Below, piece by piece: positions 1 to 8,567 of a stretch of DNA of 40,832 bases. The position numbers and the translations under genes were made by a program. Position 1 is the stretch's first letter; every line of letters starts with the position of its first letter. The notes below the pieces were generated by a model, which saw nothing but the letters and a program-made list of their open reading frames with translations, searched no databases and was not told where the DNA came from. Source of the DNA: Betaproteobacteria bacterium (GTDB lineage Bacteria; Pseudomonadota; Gammaproteobacteria; Burkholderiales; Thiobacteraceae). Where the stretch lies: positions 1 to 40,832 of the forward strand of contig JANYAU010000088.1 of NCBI GenBank assembly GCA_025361165.1, written 5' to 3'.

Positions 1-185
1 GCAACCGCCAAATTGGCAGATAAGCGCCACGGCTGACGCTGCGCGATACGCAGCCCCTCAAACGCTTGCGGGCTGGTGACTTCGTGCACCAAATGGCGGT
101 CGATATAGAGTAGCGTGGTGCTGTCGTGCTCGACATTCACCACATGCGCATTCCATAATTTATCGTAAAGCGTTTGTGCGCTCAT
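1..185 (-). CDS. leuC: 3-isopropylmalate dehydratase large subunit, N-terminal part (window edge)
   Basis: This is the first 61 codons of LeuC, cut by the window edge. LeuC is the large subunit of the aconitase-type 4Fe-4S isomerase that converts 2-isopropylmalate to 3-isopropylmalate in leucine synthesis in the cytoplasm. The translation starts [16 protein letters not shown] and continues with [20 protein letters not shown], the very conserved N-terminal block of the family. The iron-sulfur cysteines lie outside the window. The ATG at 185-183 follows a GGTGG sequence that can serve as ribosome-binding site. The partner leuD and leuB are expected further left on the same strand; this is known from other proteobacteria and not seen here. 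Confidence 0.93.
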   Translation of the reverse strand, partial: MSAQTLYDKLWNAHVVNVEHDSTTLLYIDRHLVHEVTSPQAFEGLRIAQRQPWRLSANLAV

Positions 186-472
186 CACTGCCACCGAAAA
201 ACAGTGATTATAACCGATGGTGCGTGCTGCCGGCCATTGCCATCTCTATCTAACTGATTGTTAAGCATGACAGAAAATGCGGCATCGTACTGGTTCCAGA
301 ATGCGCCGGATTGGGCCGCGTGGGTAGCCCAAGATGCGGATGGAACCTGATGGGCCTATGCAGCCCACCCGAATCAACACGACAGCGGCTGGTATGAAAA
401 TGAGGTCGGCCGCATCCAGCGCCTGGGACTCGGCACGCCCCTCACTGATTGGCATACCACGCTTTGCAAACG
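186..472. other. Intergenic region between MFS transporter and leuC
   Basis: This 287-base gap lies between two minus-strand genes. Short open frames exist on both strands, but their translations are of low quality (biased composition, no recognisable motif, no ribosome-binding site). I see no tRNA and no clear terminator. It presumably contains the leuC promoter. Confidence 0.4.
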
Positions 473-1621
473 CTAACGCGGCTTCGGCTTCAACTTCCAC
501 AGCAGCAGCACCAAGCCCGCCAACGCACAGCCCGCCGCGATCGTGAACGTGCCGCTCGGACCCAGTCTATCCCAGGTATAACCAGCATACAGGCTGCCGA
601 GCGCGCCGCCGGCACCGAATGAAATGCTGTTGTAGAGCGCTTGGCCTTTCGCTTGGTGGCGACCTTTGAAGAAGCGATTGATGAGCGCCACTGCAGCGGC
701 GTGATACGCGCCGAAAGTACCGGCATGCAATACCTGCGCTAAAATAATTAGTCCAGGAAAGTTGATACCCCAGGCGATGAGCAGAAAACGTGCAATCGCA
801 ATCGCAAAACTCGCGATCAAAATATGTTCCAAGGCAAAGCGCCGGAACAGCCGCGGCATAAAAAGAAATACGCCGATTTCGCTTATCACGCCCAAGGCCC
901 ACAGCCAGCCAATGTGGCTTTTACTGTAGCCGTGATCGCCCAAATAGATGGAGTAGAAACTGTAATAGGGGCCATGCGCAGCGGACATCAGAAAGCACGC
1001 CGCGATCAGCGCCAGCACTTGCGGATTGCGCACCAGTTTCCACGCCGAAATATGATCGCTGGCATGCGGCAACACCTCGGCCTCGGGGATATAGCGTGCA
1101 AACACCGCTACACCGGCCAGCATGGCGCACACCATCCACGGCAGCCAGGCAATGGGCGCGTAGTCCAACACATAGCCCACGCCAACCACGGAGACGATGA
1201 AACCCACCGAACCCCACAGCCGGATGCGGCCATAACGCTCCGAGCGCTCGCCGAGATGGCTGAAGGTCGTGGCTTCCACCAAGGGCAATGACGCGCTCCA
1301 AAAGAAACTCATGCCCGCCATGACCCCGAACAACCACCAGAAGCCGTGGCCGAAAAACACGCCCGCGAAAGAGACCAAACTGGCGACGGCCGCGAATTGT
1401 ACGACCGCCACCCGCTTGCCGGAGCGATCCGCCATCCAGCCCCAGATATTGGGGGCGAACATGCGCATCACGGCGAGCAAAGACATCAATACGCCGATAT
1501 CGACTGCGCTGAAACCGAGTGATTTAAGATACGGTGCCCAGTACGGCGACAACGCGCCGACAAAAGCAAAATAGAAATAGTAGTAGCCGGAAAGTTGCCA
1601 GTAGGGAAGGCGCTTAGTCAT
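473..1621 (-). CDS. MFS transporter (MFS_1-like / HcaT-type)
   Basis: This 382-residue integral membrane protein has about 12 hydrophobic segments, the usual size for a small major facilitator. The N-terminus (PYWQLSGYYYFYFAFVGALS) and the loop motif GWMADRSGKRVAV after helix 2 match the MFS_1-like group that contains the 3-phenylpropionate transporter HcaT and nucleoside permeases. Substrate specificity cannot be read from the sequence. It lies 81 bases downstream of aroC on the same strand, and the two may be co-transcribed. No good ribosome-binding site precedes the ATG, but the N-terminus fits the family start. The protein ends in a short basic tail, KLKPKPR. Confidence 0.85.
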   Translation of the reverse strand: MTKRLPYWQLSGYYYFYFAFVGALSPYWAPYLKSLGFSAVDIGVLMSLLAVMRMFAPNIWGWMADRSGKRVAVVQFAAVASLVSFAGVFFGHGFWWLFGVMAGMSFFWSASLPLVEATTFSHLGERSERYGRIRLWGSVGFIVSVVGVGYVLDYAPIAWLPWMVCAMLAGVAVFARYIPEAEVLPHASDHISAWKLVRNPQVLALIAACFLMSAAHGPYYSFYSIYLGDHGYSKSHIGWLWALGVISEIGVFLFMPRLFRRFALEHILIASFAIAIARFLLIAWGINFPGLIILAQVLHAGTFGAYHAAAVALINRFFKGRHQAKGQALYNSISFGAGGALGSLYAGYTWDRLGPSGTFTIAAGCALAGLVLLLWKLKPKPR

Positions 1622-1702
1622 GATTGGCGGTGGCGTAACTGAGCTCGACAGGGAGAATTTAAGGAAAGCTCAGGCATCGTCTGCCTGGAAAACGACCACC
1701 GG

Positions 1703-2806
1703 CTACTTCTTAACCTTGCCCGGAATGGGCGGCACGGGCGGGACGACATCGGCATTCTGCGCACGCTGGCGCAGCGCGTGATCCATGAGCACGATAGCGA
1801 GCAAGGCTTCGACGATGGGTGTGGCACGGATGCCCACGCAGGGATCGTGGCGACCCGTGGTAACGACTTCTGTAGGCTGACCGTGCACATCAATCGAATG
1901 GCGTGGAATGGCGATGCTGGAGGTCGGTTTGATGGCGACCGACACCACGATATCTTGCCCCGAGGAAATGCCGCCGAGAATACCGCCAGCGTTGTTGCCG
2001 ATAAAACCGCCGGGGGTCAATTCGTCGCCGTGCTGACTGCCGCGCTGCGCAACACTAGCGAACCCGGCGCCGACTTCCACGCCCTTGGCCGCATTCAAGC
2101 CCATCATGGCGTAGGCGATATCGGCGTCGAGCCGGTCGTACAACGGTTCACCCAGGCCTACCGGAACGTTCTCCGCCACCACGCAAATTTTCGCGCCGAT
2201 GGAATCTTTTTCTTTGCGGATCGCATCGAGATAGGCTTCGAGTTCGGGCACGATGGCGTTATCCGGCGCGAAGAAGGGATTTTGCTCCACATCTTCCCAG
2301 CGCTTGAATGTAATTTCCTTTTCGCCCATTTGGCTCATGTAGCCGCGAATCACAATGCCGTATTTCTCATGCAACCACTTTTTCGCCACCGCGCCCGCGG
2401 CCACGGTAGGCGCGGTCAACCGCGCCGACGAACGTCCGCCGCCGCGATAATCGCGAATGCCGTACTTTTGCAAATACGTGTAGTCGGCGTGGCCGGGCCG
2501 GAAAGTATCGGCGATATTACCGTAATCTTTACTGCGCTGATCTTCGTTACGGATCAAAAGCGCGATCGGGGTACCGGTGGTCTTGCCTTCGAACACGCCG
2601 GAGAGAATCTCCACCGTATCGGATTCTTTGCGTTGCGTCACATGGCGCGAAGTGCCGGGTTTGCGCCGGTCGAGATCGACTTGCAGATCTTCGGCGCTCA
2701 GGCTCAAGCCCGGCGGGCAACCATCCACCACGCAGCCGATGGCCGGGCCGTGGGATTCGCCGAAGTTGGTAACGCAAAATAATTTGCCGAGGGTGCTGCC
2801 GGACAT
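1703..2806 (-). CDS. aroC: Chorismate synthase
   Basis: AroC removes phosphate from 5-enolpyruvylshikimate-3-phosphate to give chorismate, the last step of the shikimate pathway, using reduced FMN. The 367 residues show the family signatures in order: [15 protein letters not shown] near residue 15, [14 protein letters not shown] near 105, [19 protein letters not shown] near 125, and the C-terminal [20 protein letters not shown]. The length is normal. The C-terminus has a short proline-rich tail. It is divergent from the oxidoreductase gene starting at 2943, so the 136 bases between them must hold both promoters. An MFS gene follows on the same strand. Confidence 0.98.
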   Translation of the reverse strand: MSGSTLGKLFCVTNFGESHGPAIGCVVDGCPPGLSLSAEDLQVDLDRRKPGTSRHVTQRKESDTVEILSGVFEGKTTGTPIALLIRNEDQRSKDYGNIADTFRPGHADYTYLQKYGIRDYRGGGRSSARLTAPTVAAGAVAKKWLHEKYGIVIRGYMSQMGEKEITFKRWEDVEQNPFFAPDNAIVPELEAYLDAIRKEKDSIGAKICVVAENVPVGLGEPLYDRLDADIAYAMMGLNAAKGVEVGAGFASVAQRGSQHGDELTPGGFIGNNAGGILGGISSGQDIVVSVAIKPTSSIAIPRHSIDVHGQPTEVVTTGRHDPCVGIRATPIVEALLAIVLMDHALRQRAQNADVVPPVPPIPGKVKK

Positions 2807-2942
2807 AATCTTCTTCTAAAAAGCGTGCTCGCCAAAAGAGTAGCGCAAGTTTAACATACCGAACACTTTTGACCCTTGTAGCCCTTGCATAGCGTGGCTT
2901 CGTCCAGAAATCAATCCGACTCGCAACAACAGTGGAGACGCA

Positions 2943-3944
2943 ATGAAAGCCATCATCATGACCGCCGCGGGCAACGCCGATGTCTTACAGCTCGCGGATA
3001 TCGCTATCCCCGAGTTGCCCAGTCCCGACCACATGCGCGTGAAGCTTTCCGCCGCCGGCATCAACCCCCTCGATACCAAGCTGCGTAAAAGCCCCGCCTA
3101 CTACCCGGATAATTTGCCTTGCGTGCTGGGGTGTGATGGCGCAGGCATGGTCGAAGCCGTCGGTGAAAGTGTGCAACGCTTCAAACCCGGTGACGAGGTG
3201 TATTTTTTCAACGGCGGCTTAGGCAACGAACCCGGCAACTACGCCGAATACACCGTGGTGCATCAGGATTTCGCCGCCTTCACTCCGCGTCATGCGACCA
3301 TGGAAGAAGCGGCAGCGCTGCCGCTCGCGCTCATCACCGCGTGGGAATCGCTCTTCGATCGCTGCTGCCTGCAAGCCGACAATACCATCTTGATTCACGG
3401 TGCCGCTGGCGGGGTCGGCCATCTCGCGGTACAGCTCGCCAAACAAACCGGCGCCACCGTGCTCGCTACCGTCGGCTCGCCGGAAAAAGCCGCGTGGGTG
3501 ACCTCGCTCGGCGCGGATCGTGTCTTCGTCTATCGCGATATCGATTTCGCCACTGCCGTATTGGATTGGACCCGCGGGCGCGGTGTCGATGTCGTGTTCG
3601 ACACCGTCGGCGGCGATACCTTCTGCCGCTCCTTTGCCTGCACCCGGGTGTATGGCCGCATCGTGTCGCTGTTGCAATGGGACTGCACGGCGGAGCAAAT
3701 GAAGCTCGCGCGTACCCGCAATCTCGCTTTGATCTCGGAACTCATGCTCACTCCTACCGTACTCGGCATGCACGAAGAACGCGTCCATCAGCGGCGTATT
3801 TTGGAAGAAGGCGCGCGACTGATCGAAGCGGATAAATTAAAAATCAAGGTCTCGCATGTGCTGCCGCTGGCAGAAGCCGCGCGTGCGCACACGATGATCG
3901 AAGAAGGCCACACGACAGGCAAAATCGTGCTGAAGATTGCTTAG
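2943..3944 (+). CDS. Zinc-independent alcohol dehydrogenase-like / NADPH:quinone reductase family protein
   Basis: This 333-residue medium-chain dehydrogenase/reductase resembles zeta-crystallin quinone reductases. The N-terminal GroES-like domain contains GINPLDTKLR and VLGCDGAGMVEAVGE. The nucleotide-binding Rossmann motif is GAAGGVGHLAVQLAK near residue 152, and the C-terminus ends with the typical EEGHTTGKIVLKIA. The cysteine cluster that binds structural zinc in true alcohol dehydrogenases is absent, which fits a quinone or enone reductase that uses NAD(P)H. The exact substrate is unknown. An ATG follows GGAG with suitable spacing (GTGGAGACGCAATG). Confidence 0.88.
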   Translation: MKAIIMTAAGNADVLQLADIAIPELPSPDHMRVKLSAAGINPLDTKLRKSPAYYPDNLPCVLGCDGAGMVEAVGESVQRFKPGDEVYFFNGGLGNEPGNYAEYTVVHQDFAAFTPRHATMEEAAALPLALITAWESLFDRCCLQADNTILIHGAAGGVGHLAVQLAKQTGATVLATVGSPEKAAWVTSLGADRVFVYRDIDFATAVLDWTRGRGVDVVFDTVGGDTFCRSFACTRVYGRIVSLLQWDCTAEQMKLARTRNLALISELMLTPTVLGMHEERVHQRRILEEGARLIEADKLKIKVSHVLPLAEAARAHTMIEEGHTTGKIVLKIA

Positions 3945-4264
3945 CGCCATGAGAATGTTAAGACCAAAAAATATAACCTTCGGCGAAAAATAAAAATCAC
4001 CGCTAACCATTCATCGCACGCGATGACTCAGCCGTAATTCACACATCATCCCGTTCTAGCGGGTATTGCCAATATTTAATCTTTCCGTGAACTGCTGAAA
4101 ATAGCGCTCGCTACGCAAAAATTAAATCCCATTAACGAGAGGATCATTGACAGTATGGACGCTTTGCCGTTGTATAAGCGCATACTCAGATAACAGGTGT
4201 TAGCCCTTTGCTACATCTGGTTTTTTAGAGTACTTTAGTCAACTTTCAGTTTAAGGAGCAATCC
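3945..4264. other. 320-base intergenic region upstream of the hexapeptide-repeat protein
   Basis: No gene is visible. The region is more AT-rich than its neighbours and shows no convincing hairpin terminator for the upstream gene. It holds a TTGACA at 4147-4152 with TTGTAT at 4170-4175 (17-base spacing), a possible but weak sigma70 promoter for the gene at 4265. It also holds the ribosome-binding site AAGGAG at 4253-4258, six bases before the ATG. Confidence 0.4.
4147..4178 (+). promoter_or_regulatory. Possible sigma70 promoter
   Basis: A perfect -35 hexamer TTGACA is followed after 17 bases by TTGTAT or after 20 bases by TATAAG. Neither -10 choice is ideal in both sequence and spacing, so this remains a candidate. 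It would give a leader of about 80 bases for the secreted repeat protein. Confidence 0.3.
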
Positions 4265-4741
4265 ATGTTTAACAAAACCAAAATCGCTGCCGCAATTAGC
4301 GCTGTCTTTCTGCTCGGCGCCGCCGGTGCAACGCTTGCCGCAGACACAACGACAACAGCAACCACGACGGCCAAGCAGCCGCTCGGTCAAGCTATCACCA
4401 GTGTCGACAAAAACCTCGACAAAAACCCGGACAACGTCGGCTTGAAAAACGCCGCAGAGCGTCTAGAGCGCAATAAGGCGCGGCATGATGCAAAAGAGAT
4501 TCATCGTGCCGACCATGACCGCGCCGAGCACGCTGAACGTCACGAGCATGTTGAAAAAGCCGAGCGTGCCGAGAAAATGGAACGCCCTGAGAAAGCGGAG
4601 CGTGCCGAGAAAGCGGAGCGCCCTGAGAAAATAGCGCGTCCTGAAAAAATTGAGCGCCCGGAAAAAGTGGAACGCCCGGAAAAGGTTGAGCGTCCTGAGA
4701 AAGTAGAACGCCCCGAGAAAGCGGAACGTCCCGAGTCGTAA
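4265..4741 (+). CDS. Secreted protein with charged hexapeptide repeats (unknown function)
   Basis: I do not recognise a family. Residues 1-25 form a Sec signal peptide ending in TLAAD (cleavage probably after the LA or AAD region). Residues 26-70 are Thr-rich and then mixed charged. From about residue 95 to the end the protein is a run of hexads of the type ERPEKV/ERAEKA, about ten copies, rich in Glu, Lys, Arg and Pro. Such a tail should be extended or helical and highly soluble, possibly as a periplasmic linker or a polyelectrolyte. AAGGAG precedes the ATG. The gene is 96 bases upstream of an outer-membrane protein gene on the same strand, so a joint role at the cell envelope is possible but not shown. 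Confidence 0.75.
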   Translation: MFNKTKIAAAISAVFLLGAAGATLAADTTTTATTTAKQPLGQAITSVDKNLDKNPDNVGLKNAAERLERNKARHDAKEIHRADHDRAEHAERHEHVEKAERAEKMERPEKAERAEKAERPEKIARPEKIERPEKVERPEKVERPEKVERPEKAERPES

Positions 4742-4763
4742 AACCAGTAAAAGATCAGTAAAC

Positions 4764-4786
4764 GGGTGGGGCCGCTCGTCCCACCC
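4764..4786. repeat. GC-rich hairpin without T-tract
   Basis: GGGTGGG and CCCACCC form a perfect 7-bp stem around a 9-base loop, 22 bases after the repeat-protein stop. No run of T follows on either strand, so it is not a standard intrinsic terminator. It may protect the mRNA 3' end. Confidence 0.5.
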
Positions 4787-4837
4787 AAAATCTGCACTAA
4801 ATCGCGTAATTAACCAGTTAGGTGTCTTTAAAAAATA

Positions 4838-5620
4838 ATGAATAACAAAATGCGGAAAACACGAATCGCCGGAATGCTCCTCAGCGCATTTTTCCTCCAC
4901 ACTGCCTATGCCGCCGATCAAGGCAATTTCAGCCTCACCAGCGGGCTCGACTATAGCTCCGGCAAATATGGCGGCACGCAGTCAACACAGATCCTCTATA
5001 TCCCCCTGACCGGAAAATATGAAGTGGATCGCTGGGCCTTCAAGTTGACGGTTCCCTACGTTCGCATTACCGGGTCCGGGGGCGTCACACGAGATACAGG
5101 CGTTTATAAGGCAAGCGGTACCACGCGGACTACCGCCTCCGGACTGGGCGACGTCGTGGCAGGCGCAAGCTACAATCTCTACGCCAGCGGTGTTACCAAT
5201 GCGCTCTTGGTGGATTTGACCGGCAAAGTCAAATTCGGCACAGCGGATGAAACAAAAGGTTTGGGCACAGGCAAAACCGACTACGCGGCCCAAGTAGATA
5301 TTTACAAGACCGTCAACCAATTCACCGTCTTCGGCACCCTCGGCTACAAAGTATTGGGCAGCCCGGCAGGCACGCAACTGAATAACGTGTCCTATGGCTC
5401 ACTGGGTAGCAGCTATAAATTTACCCCCCAAACCAGCGGCGGCCTTATTCTCGATCTGCGCGAAAAAGCTTTCGCGACCGGCGCGCCGCAGCGCGAGTTG
5501 ACGGCTTTCGTCACGCATAAGATTGACGCAAACTGGAAAACGCAAGCCTATCTCGTGAAAGGCTTCGCCGACGGCAGCCCGGATGGGGGCGGTGGCGCGA
5601 TGCTCACACGCGCGTTCTAG
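4838..5620 (+). CDS. Putative outer-membrane beta-barrel protein (MetA-pathway / transporter-like)
   Basis: This 260-residue protein has a signal peptide (hydrophobic stretch IAGMLLSAFFLHTAYA, cleavage after AYA) and then alternating short amphipathic strands separated by Gly/Thr/Asp-rich turns, ending in an aromatic residue (MLTRAF), as expected for the C-terminal beta-signal of an outer-membrane barrel. The pattern (SSGKYGG, IPLTGKYEVDRWAFKLTVPYVRI) resembles the loosely defined family of outer-membrane proteins named after the meta-pathway of phenol degradation. The transported compound is unknown. A second ATG at codon 5 is an alternative start; neither has a strong ribosome-binding site. 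Confidence 0.72.
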   Translation: MNNKMRKTRIAGMLLSAFFLHTAYAADQGNFSLTSGLDYSSGKYGGTQSTQILYIPLTGKYEVDRWAFKLTVPYVRITGSGGVTRDTGVYKASGTTRTTASGLGDVVAGASYNLYASGVTNALLVDLTGKVKFGTADETKGLGTGKTDYAAQVDIYKTVNQFTVFGTLGYKVLGSPAGTQLNNVSYGSLGSSYKFTPQTSGGLILDLREKAFATGAPQRELTAFVTHKIDANWKTQAYLVKGFADGSPDGGGGAMLTRAF

Positions 5621-5624
5621 TCAG

Positions 5625-5659
5625 ATGTGCTGTTCGGAGGGTGTATCCGAACAGCACAT
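5625..5659. terminator. Strong hairpin between convergent genes
   Basis: A perfect 14-bp stem (ATGTGCTGTTCGGA with TCCGAACAGCACAT) surrounds a 7-base loop just after the barrel gene stop. The following T-run is only three bases. Its position between convergent genes supports a terminator or an mRNA-end stabilising role. Confidence 0.6.
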
Positions 5660-5708
5660 TTCGATCAACGCCGACCGGCTCTGGCAAAGCATCCTCCGGC
5701 CTCAGCAC

Positions 5709-7169
5709 TCATTCTATTTTGCGCAACATCTCCACTCCCCACGCCACGCCGAAACCCGTTACATTGCTCGCCACCGCACCCAAGCCGCCTTCGCAACTGC
5801 TGGCGGAGAGATCCATGTGCAGCCACGGACGTTGCTCGATAAAGCGCATCAAGAATCGCGCAGCCAGGATGTGATCCGCTTCGCCATCCAGGGTGCATTG
5901 TTTGATGTCGGCGATTTTGCTGTCCAGCGCTGGCTCGTAATCGGCATCCAAGGGAAAAGCATTGACGCGTTCGCCACTGATTTTTCCCGCTGCGATTGCG
6001 CCGGCGATTAGGGCTTCGCTATTACTGAAGATGCCGCTGTAGCGGCTGCCGAGCGCCACTGCCATGCTGCCGGTGAGCGTGGCGAAATCGATCATCGCAT
6101 CGGGTTTAGCACGCGCGGCGAGATTGAGCGTGTCGGCCAGCACCATGCGGCCTTCGGCGTCGGTATGCACGATTTCGATCGTCGTGCCGTTTAACGCCGT
6201 GATCACTTCGTTCTGCTTGTAGGCGAGCGGGCCGATATGGTTTTGCGCAATCGCCAGCCAGGCGTCGATGCCGACTTTGAGCTTCAAGCGCGTGACGGCG
6301 AGCAGAATGCCGAGCGCCACGGCGGAGCCGTTCATGTCCTCATGCATGCCTTGCATGTATTTAGCAGATTTTAAATTGTGCCCGCCGGTGTCGAAACAAA
6401 TACCCTTGCCCACCAGCGCGATGCGCTGCTTGGCGCCCTTGGGCGAACAACTTAAATGCACGATGGCCGCATCTTGTTCATGGCTACCCTGCGCTACGGC
6501 GACGAAGGCGCCCGCGCCCATCTTCTTGAGGCGCTTGATATCGAATTCTTCTATTTTCCAGCCATTGGCGCGCGCCAGTTTTTTCACTCGCGTCCGGTAA
6601 TGCCCCGGGGTGAGTTCATTCGGCGGCAGCATGGTGAGTTCGCGCGCCAGGGTATTCCCCTCCGCGACTGCGCACGCTACCGCATGTTTATCGCGCGTCT
6701 GATCACCATAGACGACAATTTTTTTAACCAATTCGGTCTTGGGCTTTTGCTTGCGATTGGGCAAGGCGGCACTATTGACGAGCGCCACATACACCGCCAA
6801 TTCGGCGGCCAAGCTACGCTGCTTGGCGTCGCCGAATACGGCAATCACGATCTCACGCGGCTGTTCAGCGGTAAGCAAGGTCAGCCCTTTGCGCAAGGCC
6901 GTGTATTGCTCGAAGCGCGTGGCATGCTCATCCAGCATCAGCCACGCCGCCGCACCGCCCTGCGGCAAATCGGTTGCAATCGGCGATTTGGCCAACTCGT
7001 CGGCTTGCATGCGTTTGCGTTTAAGCGCGGCGCGCAATAATGTCAGATGCGGCACTTTTTCCACGGTATCGAGTTGCTTCGCGAGCGGCAACACCACTAA
7101 CACATGACTTGCCGCCTGCATTTGTTTGGCACTGATGAGTTGCTTGTTTTCAATTACTTCGGGCAACAT
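5709..7169 (-). CDS. Leucyl aminopeptidase family protein (M17)
   Basis: This cytosolic M17 metallopeptidase of 486 residues removes N-terminal amino acids from peptides. Numbering from the longer frame that starts at the TTG at 7184, the metal ligands and catalytic residues of PepA are all present: K260 and D265 in KGICFDTGGHNLKSAK, K272, D283 in HEDMNG, and D342, E344 and R346 in HTDAEGRM. The family signature is normally NTDAEGRL, so His and Met replacements are notable. I prefer the ATG at 7169 because the ideal Shine-Dalgarno AAGGAGGG lies directly before it and inside the longer TTG-started version. The gene is convergent with the barrel gene and divergent from pdhA. Confidence 0.92.
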   Translation of the reverse strand: MLPEVIENKQLISAKQMQAASHVLVVLPLAKQLDTVEKVPHLTLLRAALKRKRMQADELAKSPIATDLPQGGAAAWLMLDEHATRFEQYTALRKGLTLLTAEQPREIVIAVFGDAKQRSLAAELAVYVALVNSAALPNRKQKPKTELVKKIVVYGDQTRDKHAVACAVAEGNTLARELTMLPPNELTPGHYRTRVKKLARANGWKIEEFDIKRLKKMGAGAFVAVAQGSHEQDAAIVHLSCSPKGAKQRIALVGKGICFDTGGHNLKSAKYMQGMHEDMNGSAVALGILLAVTRLKLKVGIDAWLAIAQNHIGPLAYKQNEVITALNGTTIEIVHTDAEGRMVLADTLNLAARAKPDAMIDFATLTGSMAVALGSRYSGIFSNSEALIAGAIAAGKISGERVNAFPLDADYEPALDSKIADIKQCTLDGEADHILAARFLMRFIEQRPWLHMDLSASSCEGGLGAVASNVTGFGVAWGVEMLRKIE

Positions 7170-7207
7170 TTGCCCTCCTTTCAAGACCGCGAAAACGCAC
7201 TAATGGG

Positions 7208-7238
7208 TTGACTAATACGGGATTTTTCGTAATGATAA
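7208..7238 (+). promoter_or_regulatory. Possible promoter of the PDH operon
   Basis: TTGACT at 7208-7213 is followed after 16 bases by TAATGA, overlapping TGATAA. It lies in the divergent region about 165 bases before the pdhA ATG. It is a weak consensus match. Confidence 0.3.
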
Positions 7239-7402
7239 CAAACTTCGTTCAAGCCACTCCCGAATCAATTAAGGTTCAATAGAAAATAATGGCCACGCCA
7301 ACATGAGCGCGGGAGGGCGCTAACGCTGTCCTCATTTTCTCCATTCAGCGCCACATCATCAAACGATGGCGCGGAATCAACCAGATACTCAAGGAATCGC
7401 GT

Positions 7403-8362
7403 ATGAAACTGGAAGACAAAAAACGCGTTCTGCGTGAAATGGTGCTTGCGCGCCGCTTCGAAGAACGTTGCTATCAAGCTTACATCGAACGCAAGATCGG
7501 CGGCTTTCTGCATTTGTATCCGGGCCAGGAAGCCTGCTGCTACGGCGTGATGGAAGCGGCGCGCCCCGGCCACGATTACGTGATTACCGGCTATCGCGAT
7601 CACGTCCACGCCATGAAATGCGGCGCCGATCCCAAGGCGGTGATGGCCGAACTCTACGGCAAAGAGACCGGCGTATCCAAAGGCCGTGGCGGTTCGATGC
7701 ATATCTTCGATGCAGCGCATCGCTTCATGGGCGGCTATGCCTTGGTGGGCGGACCCTTCCCGCTCGCGGCTGGCATTGCCAAGGCGATCCAGTTAAAAGG
7801 CGGGGACGAGATTTCGATTTGTTTCTTGGGCGACGCAGCCAATAACCAAGGCACTTTCCACGAAACGCTGAATATGGCGGCGCTGTATAAACTGCCGGTG
7901 CTGTTCGTGTGCGAAAATAATCAATACGGTATCGGCACCGCCATCGACCGCTCTACCGCAGTACTGGATCAATTCAAGCGCGTGTGCGGTTACGACATCC
8001 AAGCCAGCCAATGCGACGGCCAAGATTTCGACGTGGTGTACGAGCATGCGAAAAAAGCCGTGGCGCATGTGCGCAATGGGAACGGCCCGTACTTTTTGGA
8101 ACTGATGACCTACCGCTATCGCGGCCACTCGATGTCTGATTCGCGCGGCTATCGCACGCGCGAGGAAGAAGAGTTGTGGAAACAGCGTGACCCGGTTTTC
8201 ATTTTGCGCGATCGATTGATCGACGCCAAAGCGCTCACCCTTGACGAATTCAGCGCCATGGAAAAAGACGTCGACAATTACATTGAAAATGAAGTCATCA
8301 AGTTCGCGGAAGAATCGCCCGAACCGAATGTGGCGGAGCTTGAAAAATACGTGTTGGCTTAA
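7403..8362 (+). CDS. pdhA: Pyruvate dehydrogenase E1 component, alpha subunit
   Basis: This is the thiamine-diphosphate subunit of a heterotetrameric (alpha2beta2) pyruvate dehydrogenase, which decarboxylates pyruvate and passes the acetyl group to lipoyl-E2. The 319 residues contain LYPGQEACCYGVMEA, the GVSKGRGGSMH block, the ThDP/Mg motif GDAANNQGTFHE...CENNQYGIGT, and the loop YRYRGHSMSDS. The ThDP motif begins GDA rather than the usual GDG. Betaproteobacteria generally use the single-chain AceE E1, so a two-subunit E1 here is a noteworthy choice. The ribosome-binding site AAGGA lies 8 bases upstream. It heads the pdhA-pdhB-E2/E3 operon. Confidence 0.95.
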   Translation: MKLEDKKRVLREMVLARRFEERCYQAYIERKIGGFLHLYPGQEACCYGVMEAARPGHDYVITGYRDHVHAMKCGADPKAVMAELYGKETGVSKGRGGSMHIFDAAHRFMGGYALVGGPFPLAAGIAKAIQLKGGDEISICFLGDAANNQGTFHETLNMAALYKLPVLFVCENNQYGIGTAIDRSTAVLDQFKRVCGYDIQASQCDGQDFDVVYEHAKKAVAHVRNGNGPYFLELMTYRYRGHSMSDSRGYRTREEEELWKQRDPVFILRDRLIDAKALTLDEFSAMEKDVDNYIENEVIKFAEESPEPNVAELEKYVLA

Positions 8363-8370
8363 AAGCTTGA

Positions 8371-8546
8371 ACCACGGAGCACAGAGTACACGAGGAAAAC
8401 CAAGAGCAAAAAGCGATAACCGCAAAGGACGCAAAGGTACGCAAAGGAAAATCAAGAACGGGTTTACTTCGCGTACCTTCGCGTACCTTTGCGTCCTTCG
8501 CGGTGAAATGCTTCAGCTTTACTCCGTGTACTCTGTGCTCCGTGGT
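8371..8546. repeat. Long nested inverted repeat between pdhA and pdhB
   Basis: The outer arms at 8371-8392 and 8525-8546 are perfect 22-base inverted copies (ACCACGGAGCACAGAGTACA and its complement). The inner arms at 8419-8442 and 8481-8504 match at 23 of 24 bases and contain the direct unit CGCAAAGGACGCAAAGG. The element fills most of the 205-base gap inside the operon. Units built on ACGGAG and CGCAAAG resemble dispersed intergenic repeats seen in many bacterial genomes. A transcript would fold into a very long hairpin ahead of pdhB. Confidence 0.9.
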
Positions 8547-8567
8547 AAAGATTTAAAAGGATAAATT

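Noticed and set aside
334-546. Small plus-strand frame between leuC and the MFS gene
   Set aside because: It overlaps the end of the MFS gene, is low-complexity in Ser/Ala/Pro, and has no ribosome-binding site.
1778-2782. Long plus-strand open frame opposite aroC (334 codons)
   Set aside because: It lies wholly antisense to a certain gene, has biased composition rich in His, Arg and Ala, and no motif or ribosome-binding site.
4560-4740. Short tandem repeats that could suggest a CRISPR or minisatellite
   Set aside because: The 18-base periodicity stays in frame and encodes hexapeptides; there are no spacers.
8241-8564. 107-codon plus-strand frame across the pdhA end and the repeat element
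   Set aside because: It reads the inverted repeat as protein and has no ribosome-binding site or motif.
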